Below, piece after piece: positions 38,500 through 51,502 of a stretch of DNA of 64,000 bases. Location of the stretch: NCBI GenBank assembly GCA_016801845.1, contig CM028909.1, positions 21,074,813-21,138,812 on the forward strand, written 5' to 3'. The DNA comes from Polydactylus sextarius (taxonomy: Eukaryota > Chordata > Actinopteri > Polynemidae). How positions within the stretch are numbered: the first letter of the stretch is position 1; every line of letters begins with the position of its first letter. The translations under genes and the position numbers were made by a program. A model generated the notes under the pieces. That model was not told where the DNA came from. It searched no databases and saw nothing but the letters and a program-made list of their open reading frames with translations.

Positions 38500-41400
38500 C
38501 CGCTCCCTCTCTCTCCTCGGTGCCAGTTTAAGCTGTACTATATTCAGTAAATCTACTTCCAACTTATTCTGCAGCTTCCTACAAATGCCACTGTCAGGGG
38601 TTAGGATTAGTCCCTGACAGGCACTCTAAATTAAACACATGATCTTCATGGTTCAGAACCACAGTCTGCAGTACGTAATTAAAGTTTCCCATTTTACTAA
38701 AATATTGAACTCAAGTTCTGATTTTATACAAACTCAACGGAATTTCAAAGTTAGTCACAAATACTGTAACTGTACTGTAAGATTCTTCCACTATGTTTAG
38801 ATTGTGGCCAGAATCAATGTGGCTGTCTAAAAGAATGCAGATTTGCATGTGAAAAAAGATTTTTAAGTAAAATGTACAAAGCACATGTGCAAACTTTGTC
38901 AGCATAGTTACAGCTCATAGTGTCTGTCTCACTAACGCTGGAATCAAGTGGACATTGTTCTGACGTCTTGTCACTTTCCTCTGCAAAACCCACGCTGCAC
39001 TGCTGCGCAAACAGGGAACACATTAGTCTGAGTAATCCATCGCACACATTGCTTAATACCATTTACTTGTGCTTGGAACTGAAAACCTCACATAAGCTGT
39101 CAAAAAAATGAATGAGAAGTAGCCTTTGAATCTGTGAAAAAGACTCAGCATAATCCTGAATCAAATGACTGTTGACATAAGTGCTCATCTGTGGTTTGCG
39201 CTGTTATACAATTGCTGATTTTCAACCTATTGTGTTTCACTCTGTCATGATGTGCAAATTCAGCCACACCAGTGTTTAAGGGTTCTTGTTCCCAGCAGCA
39301 TTATGACTAAGGCCCTCCAGGTACACTTAGTAACATCCACCTCCCTCTGCTCATATTGGGATGTTTAAAGTGATTTTAATGTACCTCAGAGACAGAAAGA
39401 GGGCTGTGTATACAGTGCAGATAGAACTGCTGTGTCTGCGTTTAATGAATTTATGGGAGATTTGTCATCATGTGATTGGTCTTAGATCATCTACATGCAA
39501 ACACTGAAAATGCCATAGAAAGGTTGGTTTAGAGTGTAAAATAAGGCTTGGTTAAGAATTATAAAGTAGCTATGATGGAAATCACACGATGACTAAAGCC
39601 TTACTCATCATCTTGCTCACACTTTACGGTCAACATTGTTTTCTGCACATCACATCACTTTTCATAATGGTAGAGTATCCTCTGTGTAATAACAGTATGA
39701 AGTCAGCAGTGATATGATATAACGTTGGTTGGCCTTTATATGCACAGATGATAATATCAACACAGTCACACATACATATAGTGGAATTACTGTATCATAT
39801 AGACCTATAGTGTATCCAGGTCATTGAATAACAAGCTCCAGTCTGGATACCAGTGCCAGTGCTAATGAATAATTTGCACTAATACTGAATGGATTTTAAT
39901 ATGTAACCATGGCAGCAAAGGTCTTAGGTATGCCAAGCCTGTTCATGGTGCATGCTTATTATTATAACCTGCCACCGTTGGAGCACTTGTTGGGTTGTAA
40001 TGACCTTAAGCCCTGTCTCTAACTGTCTGTTGGTGTGGTATTTGGGGTCAAATGTGAATGACCTTTCCTTTCTCCAGGCATCTACTGACTCCCTGGATAT
40101 GTTGTTACCATTTATGTACTGGTATTCACAGAGTATGCTTCAAAAATGTCAATAAGTGTGTCTTCATGTGTTTTGGTTAAAATATTTTTGATAAATATGC
40201 CTTATATCACCTCTTATCTAAATGTATGATGTAATCAGAAAACATGTGGCAATTACTGTCACCATTTTATCTCTGAGAAAAGCTTCCAACATCTTGAAAA
40301 AGATAAGAAAACACCCAGTGCCTGATGATTCTGCTTTTCCCTTAAAAAGATCAAAGAAGCTGAGTGCTGTGTAGGCTATTATGCACAGCAATTCCGCAAA
40401 ACCGTGTGCCAGTAGGGGCACAGATAAGCAAAGAAACAAAGGCCAGGATATAGTCTCTGTGAATGAGGCCAACTTTAAAGGCTCTTGTGAAGCCTTTTTA
40501 AAAATGCCTCACATAGCCACAACGTTTTAGTAATCATGAGGAGTCAAGGTTAACAAAGAGTGGCAAAACAGTTAAGAATATATTAAAGCAGTACTACACT
40601 CTGGGACTATTAAAAACTATGAATTAGAGCCAAATACTTTACTTATAGTGTATATAAATTATTGTCATGAGAGTACACAGGGCTAATGGGGGATTATGTG
40701 ACTCTTTGTACTCATCATCCGCATCATGTTAGACCCAGCAGAACAAAACTATTACCTCTGCAGCTAATCAGATATTGTACCCAATTATTGTCTTCTGAAC
40801 TTTACCTCTGGCCCACTTCTTGTGTCATCATCACACTGTGATCACTTATGCGAAGTAGGTCTTAATTAGAACTTCTTGGTAGTTTGAAGAAGTGAGGCCT
40901 CAGCAGATGGGCTTCACACCTGAGGGAGGTGAAAAAGGCATGTCTTCTTCAATCCCCTTGCCCTGTGTCCCCAGGCTGCCATCAAATGAAATTTTATCAG
41001 CATGGTCTCGACAGCCCGTACCACTGAGTACACATCATTTTCTGGCCAACACAGCCATTGAAAGGTGCCTTGTTGAAGGTGACTCCACCTCTGCTGAAAA
41101 GCCGGATGGCAGACGCTATCTGCCAGGCAGGATTTAGACTGAATCAGTGGGTTGCTTTTTTTTGTAACCTCTCAGTGGGGTTTTTACTGCACTGTTAAAG
41201 GTGATGCTATTCAGCCTTATGTTAACAATTTCAGTGCACAAAAAATAAGCAAAGTCTTTATTCAGGGTAGTACTAGCAATTGATAGAGCATTTACAGGAT
41301 CAACTATGGTATCCACATCTCCTACACGCTTCTAAAAATGGCACATGGATTAAAAAAATGAAGCTCTACTGGGGAAAAGGTTCAGCAACTACAGTTCATG

Positions 41401-41682
41401 AAGTTTCAAGCTGCAGTGGGTGGTTTACTCTCGTGGGTCCAAACAGACACAGCAAGAGGTTAAAGTGAGACATATACAGGCGGACTGCATCTCACCAACA
41501 AACTTGTTTTCACTGACTTTACTTTTTCTTTATAACAGTTATTGGCTGTGGATTCCCAGAAAATATATGAATCAGGTTTCTGTTTTTTTTTTTTTCTTTA
41601 GTTAAAAAAATTTGGTTGCGTGCACACAGCTGTCGCTAGGACACAAACAGGAGCACACATTAAAAACTAATCCATACATCTG

Positions 41683-41765
<83 letters not shown>

Positions 41766-44700
41766 GTGAGTCTGTGTGGGAGAGTGAGAGGGAGGGAGAT
41801 AGAGAGCTGTGCAGGCAGAGAGATGACTGAATGGAACTATAAATTTGTTTTTAACATTTCGCATTGGAAAAAAAACGATCAATTTGTGGTGTCCAGTGTT
41901 GAATCTGTGGTGGCCCCCAATACGTTAGTCAATGTATGGGAAACACTGGGTTCCATATTCATAATTTCTTGGGAAATCACTGCAGTTCTATTATAGCATA
42001 GCCTGTAATTAGTGCTTGCCTGGCACGGTGGGGGTGTGACATCACGATGGTGACTCCCTATTGTAATGTCAGTTGTCAATCGCGATTGACAATTGTATTG
42101 GTCACCAGCCCAACCCTATCAGAAAGCCCCGGGATACACAGGGGGGTCAGCTATTGACCACTAAGTCCTGTCCCAGCATGCTCCCATGAGCATCCTGAAC
42201 AACAGGCACACACAGACCTTATGGATTCTTTAACATCCACTGATGTAGTGACCTACCTGCATTTGATCTTGTATTCTCAATGGTCACAGAGCACTGGATA
42301 ACATCTTTGTGCTAGTTGTAAAAATGTCAAAATCTACCATATTTATTTAATTACATTTATTGATCAGAATATTCACAATAAATGTTCAAAATCAGCTGAG
42401 ATATTATGAGTATTATGAGGTACTTAAAGCATCTCTGTGTCTCTTTCTCTCTGTCTCTCTCTCTCTCTGTCCCTCTTGACTGTCCTTTGTATCCCTGCTA
42501 CAATACAGGGAAATGGTATTAAGACTAAAAGTTCTATTGACAACTCTGAAAGGCAACGAGACTAAGAAACCAAACTACGTGATGTGTTTTGTCTGTCTAT
42601 CGATTCACAGCATGTCACCTACACACAACACACAGCTCTCCACATGCCCCAGGCATCACTGCATGACCTGAGCGATTGACGTCTCTCTCTCTTTGTTGTT
42701 AATCAGATTCAACATGCATCTAAAATAAGCAAACATAAGCTTTAAGGGTAGAAATGGGAAATAACCGGTATGGCAGCAAGAAAACATTAAATATTACACA
42801 GATTTTTTTTTTATTTACAGATTTTGTTAGTGACAAAGGAGGTGTCACATCCAATCAAAGAGGTGCCGGTCTCAATCAGGATCCTGCTCTGACAGAAACC
42901 AACACAAATTAAACCCCAGGTGCAGCTGTTAGACATGATGCTAATTCACCTGTGGTCATGATTTATATTTTCTTTGAGGGTAGACAATGTTTTCCTGTAA
43001 AAAAAAACTTCAAGAACAAACTATAAAGGAATATCTCCACGTAAGTGCGAGTCATGCTTTTGTGTTAAATTGCTGTGTCATATCCACTGTGAGATACTGA
43101 AGGCTCTAGGCTAACTCAAACACTTGAAGCCAGCAAAACAGACTCCTCTGCTGCTTTCAGCACAATGAGGATTCCCTAATCAGCATCTCCGGCATGTAGA
43201 CAATGGCTGTGTTTACAATAGTAGTAGTAGTTCTGTTAAGGCCTCATTCAGGTTTTGATGGCAGTAACTGTGGGTTTCCTTTTAACATTAAGCCCCGATT
43301 AAACTAAGATTTTTTGCTTTCAATAGTTTATTTTAATTGAGCTGAAAATGTAACTGTCTGAAAACCAGCAAACATTTATTTTTCCATGGCATGGTGGGGA
43401 AAATCATGCCAACCATGCATTTCAGCCTTGTTAAAACAGTTTCAGTGTATAAAATGTAACTGTTTTTTACTGAGCTTATGCAGTTTTTACATGTTGAACT
43501 ATGGTTACCATGTCTCTCCCACACAAATCTAAAAACAGCACTTGGATAAAACTGGATCCACTGAAGAAATGGTACAATTCTGATTTATAAGGGACTGATC
43601 AAATTATCACAGTGTAAAGACTCAACATTTTCACTTGTCAAACAGTTCATGTAACAGAGTGTACTGTATGTAGAGTAAAGACAAAGAAGAATATGATGTT
43701 CATCTTTTCTTTCACAGCATCTTCACAATCAGATCTGTTTCCTCTTGGAAACATTCATTCTGTGTGGATCATTGTATGAGATTTTATTTATAGCCACGTT
43801 GTATGTAAAATACGACACTGTCATTTCTTTCCTCAGTAGCCTCCAGGGGATATGTGGGTCGGTTATGTCTCCTTTAAAAAAATCATACATACACTTTGAG
43901 GGCTGCTATTACATTTCTTCAGTAGCTATGCTGCTAGACTGAACAACTTTAAAGGATTATGGATTGAAAATACACTAAAGACAGCAGGACGCTGGTGAGA
44001 GCTATAATGTGTTTCCATTCATTCCACCTTCCCTGATTCTGCCAGCGCTAAAGCACAGACTGTTCACACTGGGGAGAAAACTCTTAAAATAGAGATGGGG
44101 GAGATATGGAGTATACATTTGCATTACCCTAAGAGAGCGACAGAGATGGAGAAAATAAAAGAGAGAACAGGGAAGGAGTAGTGTGGCAGTCTTACCCCTC
44201 TGGGGCGTTAAAAACTCTCTGATAACATCCAGGCCATAGAACAAGGACGCATCTCCTTTCAGTTGACTCACTGAGAGGGCAGTGAATACAAGAGTGTAGA
44301 TTGGACCCCACTGGCAAAGCGTGCTGCATCTGACGGCTTGCTACTCAAACCAGAAATATTGAAAAATCAACAACTGGGTCTAAAAGATATTCACATTCTG
44401 GCAAAATTTGGATAAACAAGCTGGAAACAAAATGTTGACATACAATTCCCCTTGAAGGATTACTTTTGAAGTTTGAGTTATTGTTTGCCATATAAATCCA
44501 TAGACAAAACCCTCCACATATCTCAAATAGAAATCTCACACTCAATAAACACTATACATTTTAATTGAAAGTGAAAGTGAATTGAAAGTTGGATCCGCTA
44601 AGTTTGATGAAAATTTTAATTAAATGAAAAGTGTTATCTGTTGACAGTGTATTATTGTTTATATTTGTCTTTGTCACTATGACATTGTACTGTGGTGCAA

Positions 44701-47700
44701 ATTCAGCCAAACTTTCCACATGAGGCTATAACAAAAACGATGTTGCTGCTGCTTTGGTGCATTAACAGCTCAGAGTTTTACTACTGTTCCCAGGAAATGA
44801 TATCCATCTTTAAGTGTCTCCAGTAAGTGCACTTCTCCTCTGTCCAGGACACACGTGCATCTTCTGCTCCACAGATCACTGCTTGGTCAGCTGAGACTGA
44901 TGACTACACAGTACATAAATGACATCAGTGCTGTCACACTGTGATAACTGACCTAACCTTTCAATAATAGAGAATGGTTCATGCTGTGTTAGCATCACAG
45001 TTACATCACAAATTAATGAAGTCTAAGGGAGCTGAAAGTGCTGTCCAAAGACTAAACTGACCTCTATGAAAAAAATACATTAACTACAATGTTGATTCAC
45101 AGTTAATAATCACATCAATCTCACTTATTGGCAACACCTTTAATATACTGATAATTGCTTTGCTTTCTTATAGAAAACACAAATCCACATCTTATGGAAA
45201 TTACTCTGACCCCTCTGGGATTAGTGAGGGAAAACAGTTCTCTTTTTTTCTCGCCTCAGCTGCAGCATATTGACAAAATGAGGGCATGATAACAGTCCTT
45301 CTCTGCCCTTCCCAGTTCCATTAATTCTAGCGTGTAGCTTTAAGAGAGTCTGACCCAGAATAATCACTGTTTTCAAGAGGAGGTCAGGAGAGATGTACTG
45401 TAAAGCCGAGACAGCCTCAAGTTGAGATGCTCTAAACAATTGAACTTAACTACTGTTCTGTTTGTAAAAGAGAAGTACTAGAACCAACGCTTACCAAAGC
45501 ATACAGTCATAGTTTCATCATGCAATACATGGGTTGTAGTCGTATTTTAATGTTAATGTTTACTGTTATTGCACAATTCTTGTTTGATTAAATTTTAAAT
45601 ATTAGTACTGGTTTGTTAAACTATGTTTCCCCTGCTGAATGAACACAGATTGTCCAAAAAAAGAGAGAACATGTCTCATGAACTCATGTCAGAGACGGGT
45701 TGCTTGCTTAGAACTTAAAAAGAGAGACTGACTCAGTGATCACGAATTACAGGGACTGAGTTGGAGCAGTGGCTGTCAGAGTGCTGAATCAGGCTGCGAA
45801 TCCTTCCCACAAACCTCAGCCCCAGATCAAATGTTAAACCCAAACTTCAAATATTGTCTGTGAGACAAGTGCAGCACAAGGTCCTATCATCAGCTATGCC
45901 TGGAGCAATGAGTCAGAGAGGAGGTTTAAACAAATGTTTAACATTGGACCTATATTTAATGGATCAAATTAAAGCATCAGAATCAGGACTGCTATAATAG
46001 AGCTGTTAACAAAGGCAACTGTTGTCATGGCTGTCCTGTAACTAAAGTGGAACAAGCAAGAACAAGGCGTTTTAATAAATGTATAATTAATATCTGATCA
46101 TTTTAATAGCGGATTATTGTGCTGTACTGTTAGTAAGTGTCTACAGCGGTTTGGACCATGCTCTTCTTTTGAGATGTCAGTGTATTACAAACTGTCTCAA
46201 GACATGCTGAGTGACATTAAACATAATAAGTCTGTGGTGACCCAGACTAAGATTGATGGTATACAAGGTAAAAGAGTTTCAACTTTTAAATATCTTGGGA
46301 ATGAGTTTGAAAACAATCTAACATGTACCAATAACACGGTCAATAAAGCCTAAAAGAAAAAATAAACAATGCGACAGTTACTTTCTTGCAGCAGTAAAGT
46401 TTTCTGAAAGTCAGAATGTCAGATTTTGCTGTGACCATCATAAAAACAGTGATTAAAATCAGTGGAATGAAGACAACACAACTATAGAAAACACTTTGAC
46501 AATACAACAGATGTTACAGCTGCGTCAGAGGGAAAATACTGCACATAATCAAAACAATATAAACAATTGTTTTGGCTATGTACTGTGTATACTGGAGAGC
46601 CACCAGGGCTAAGATTTTTATTATATGGAAATGCACCGGTGGGCTTTTAATGTGTGTGACAATAAATTTGTCACAGACTACATTTACCCATATATTACAG
46701 TTTTAATTTTGCACTGCTGCTCCTCTGTGTGCCCGTGTGGGGTAAAGGAGATGATAGGACATTTGGGACATTAGATTACAGAACAAAAAGCGAGGCCCTT
46801 GAACGGTGCAAAACTCTCATGGGGAGAGAGGGAGTGTGACGGAGCTTCAATTCAACAAGCTCCAGAAACACATTTACACAAACACACACACTCCCTGACC
46901 ATTCTGCTACCCCTTAATACTCTCGTCTCTCCTGTGTTGCTTCTGTTATATTTATACACTAGGGACAGTAAACAAATGAAGCCATAGACAGAGCCAAAAA
47001 AACATTAATTAATGGATTAATTACAGCACAAATAAGCATATTCTTTTCTAGCTAATTTTGCAGCTTCTCTTTTATCCATTTACCTCAAGAACTGTCTTTG
47101 AGGATCTGTAATATAAACTAATCTGCTTATATCATTCGCAGACTTCATCTAAGTTTTTGTAACAAACCCAGTCACTACGTCTGAATCTTCTACCACACTG
47201 CTCCAGACGGAAGTGTCTGAACGCAGCTTCTAGATGGATTACCATGAATTCTGACGACGTTTCCAGAGGATGAACTCTGCTAATGACACTTGACATTTCA
47301 TTAAACATTATCAATAGGTCAATAACCCACCTCATGCTACATACACGATGGGAGTGCATGCAAACAAACGACGAACCAGTCACTGGGGATCTGTAATTGG
47401 GATGATACCTTTAATGAGACAAATATATTGATATGCTCTTGTGTTGTTATTCATTAAATCTTGGTTTATGGTGACATCAGCACTGACACTATCATGCTAA
47501 ATGAAGGAGAGGTTGACTGATACTGGATTTTTGGGGCTGATGCCAAAACTGATTTTAGATGATAATAAATTCCAATTTTGATAATTTGGCTGATACTGTT
47601 TGTTTAAATAGACAATTATAGCCCTCAGATAGTCCCGTGAGCTGTACAGTAGATCTGTACTGTATTTACACACGTTAGGGTCGTAACGAAAATGGAAAAC

Positions 47701-49389
47701 ATTAAAATGATTGTTTATTAATGTTTTAAAAATGTAGTTGACAATCTAGTCAGCATCTTTACACAATGCCCTCTGCTGGACAAACTGTGATGATGCCATC
47801 TCTAAAGCCAATAGTGATATATCCCTGACTGGTCGATAAGTCACGGTCATAAGTGCAATGATCAACATCGCTCACAATTTAATATCTTTGTTACAGTAGA
47901 TAAATTCAGATAGATCCAAAGTACTACTACTGATGCTACAGTATGATACAGAATTACAGGCGTGTGGGATCTTGGTGCCTCTTAAGTGATAATGACTAAA
48001 ATGATGGGAATCATCCAAGATAATGAAATCCACACAATAGAGTGTGTTCATGCATACAATTAGAAAGAAAATCCCAACTGTCATTTAAGAAAATATACAG
48101 CCTTTTTTTTTTTTTTTTTTACAAAGGCTGAACTTCTCAGAGAAATGTGTTATTCATATGAAAAATACAGCAGAGCTGCCTTTCCAGTCCAATAAACTCA
48201 ATAAACCCTTAATGATAAAGTAAATTGAAAATGTCAGCAGGTATACAAAATGCTGAAAAGAATTCTCTGCAAGCTTGATGAATGGTGCTGCATACTGGAT
48301 ATTTATGGGTTATGAGGCTACATGGATTGCTCCATTATTCCATTTAAAACTCATTTTAACTGGCACCTGGCCCACAGTCCTGGACACAATAGAATCTGTT
48401 ATGATACCTAAAGCAAACTTTAGCATATGACTGAAGTAGTGCTTCACATTTTGTCACACTCAATGGCAAATACATCACTAACTAAATTGTAGACTAATTC
48501 ATCACAGTTGTCTGCATTTCCTAATGTGAGTTAATGAGGTAAATGTATGAGAGAGAGAGCGCGTCAGCTACTTCTGTTAAAAGCTAACATGCTCACACAG
48601 TGCAGCACGCAAAGCATTAGGTCTTCTCCAGAGACATCAGCACCTTTTTTATTCTACATAATTCTCACAGACAGTATCATATTGTGGCAGCAGCTCAAAA
48701 TGGACTATTAGTAAAACATGCTATTGTTATTTTAATCCAATTCTGCTCATTTTTTCCTTTGCTTGGCACACAACCTCTCCTCTGCCATTGTGTGCAGCAT
48801 TTTTCAGGGCTGAGACGCTGACGGCTTTTATTATTTCTGAGCAAAGATCAGCAGGGATGGCAGATTATGATGTTTTTGATGATGAACATCATGCTCTGTA
48901 TTAATATTATATCATTATGTAATATTAAATCATTTTCAACAAGCCCAGTCAGACTTCCTCGGGTTGTCTATGGTCATCAGCCTCCAGCATAATTCTTGCA
49001 AATGAAGTGAGTAAATATTTAAAAATCACAAATATATAATGTCCTTTTTGTTTTGCATCACTCAAACAGAAGTGGGGCATTTGAGCGCAGCAGGTCAGTG
49101 AATGTGGACGTGACATAATACCTACATAAAACATAATAGGTTTGATAAGTGCTTTGTTTGAGATGAAGCTTAATTAATCCTGATATTTCACAGATCCATA
49201 ATTATTTGTTTGTCATACAGTGCAGCTAAAAGGGTTCATCCTCCATCCACTAAGAAGAGGAACGGTGATACCTCTGAGTCTCTATTTGCTGCCTGTTGAA
49301 TATGCAATCATGCCTTTGTTGGAACTGAAGAGGGCTGTGTGCTCAAGCTCTTAGACTAAGCGACGGGGCAAATATATCCCAGCATGGAT

Positions 49390-49420
<31 letters not shown>

Positions 49421-51421
49421 GAAATGGCTCTGTGGTGGCAAGCGCTATTGCCAAGATACACAGGCACCAAATCGCTTATTCCCACTATGTTGTGTTTCTA
49501 ATTTGTTGATTATGGTTATGATTATGACTAAATCCTCCTAGATCCTATTCCAGTAATGTGACATGCCACTGATATCCACTGGCTGTGATGAAGATTGAGG
49601 CTGGCCAGGTGTTCACAATACAACAGAACAAAAAGAACAGACAGTTCACTCTGGCATTTTGCTTCTTCGAAAAGTTTCTATTTTGCAACTGAACTTGTTA
49701 TTTTTTATTTATTTATTTATGGTTTATTGGGATGGATACAGTATACTTTGACAGAACAATACACATAAGTAAAGAGCCTATCCCATGATTTTATCAGTGT
49801 TTATAGCAGATACTAATAAACACGTTTTTTATGAATGAAAAGTAAAAATACTAATGGCGATTTTCTAATTTGAGAGATGATAATTCAACATTCAGGATTT
49901 TATTACATGTCTGAGACGGAGGCAAATTACCACAATCTAAGTGACATTGAGAGGCTTTTGAAGATCATCTTTGCAGCTACACAACCTTCTATTATGACCT
50001 TTTACTTTGGAGGAAGCAATGCTGCAGTAAAGAACCTGTATTCTACTGGACTTCAATAATAAACTTTACCTCTAAACATTTTTGTTATCATAAATCAAAA
50101 TGCACTGTTGGGTATTATCTCTATGCGTTGGTTGTGGTTTTTTAGAATATTAGCTGCATGTGGTTGTGTTGCTTTGAAAAATGTAGGCTCTGAGGTGTGG
50201 GAGTTAAGCTCTCCTCACTAGATATCTAGTATTAGGGAGATAAATACCACAGTTGGTTCTCCAAAGACTTCCAGAGATTTATGGATTGCTTCTGTGTGGA
50301 AAGCCACTGGGAGGCACATTTTCTATGAAATCTTTTAAATGTTTTGATAGTGTGCAACACACACACACACAAACATACATAAGAGACAGACAGTGGCCGA
50401 GGCGGAGCGGCTACTGATATGGTTGTATTGTTGTTGCATTGCCAAGGTCGGAATGTAATTCACAGAAGAAAACAAACAAAAGAGAAAAAGTGTGGAGGAT
50501 GTGTGGTTTGTGGTTTGAGAATCCAAGATGTAACAGCTTAGGGTGTTGCATCATCCCCATTAATTACTCCCACTGCAGAGTGTGCGTGACCCACATGCTC
50601 AGAAAGATAAGATAGAAAGATGGGTTGTCAAGAGCATGAGCATGTGGTGAAAAATTCTGATAAGCAGGACAATGCTCCAATCAACACAGACTTTCACTTT
50701 TAAAGTTTTTATTTTGCCTCATGCCACATCAACTACCTTTCCTGTCTTTTGTTCATTTATGAAGTATTTTAGTGAAAAGTGGTCCGCTGTGAGACGGCCC
50801 CCATGCTTCGAGAAGGCCAGTAAGTAGGAAGAGCGATGACGGATAAATCTGATCCTTTGTAGAGGCAGTATTGATCCGGCAAAAGCTCACTACATGAATC
50901 AAGTATGAGCTCTGTGCTGTTAGTTCCTTTACGCCGTGGGATGGATGTGCTTCAGTGCAATAGAAACACATTCTTTCTTGTGTAGCCCAAACTGAAGAAG
51001 ATTGTCATTAAACCTAATCAAGCTGAGGGTTGCTGACACTATGGTGGGAACTTGCCGTTGAATTTCATGAGGTCTGAACATAGGGATTTTGAGTTTAAGG
51101 AGGAAGCAGTGTCAGTGTCAGCCCATGAAACAGCTGCCATTTCAAATCCAAGTAAGTAGTTATGATGCAATTCTGCCAGTCTCCTCTTCATTACTTGTTA
51201 TGCCAGTCAACAGCGAGTCATTATAGTTCAGGCCTGTCCATAGCAACAGCTGGTTTCCATCCTTTTTCTCTCATCTTATACTCTTAGTGGTATTTCCAGA
51301 ATGGTCAAATGAAGCAGCATGCATGTTTTGTCTCTTGCACTGTTTCACAGGGACAACCTGTTCAGGTCCTTCTGGATTTAACAGACTGCTGAGCACACCA
51401 TGTTACGACATGCTCACACAC

Positions 51422-51502
<81 letters not shown>

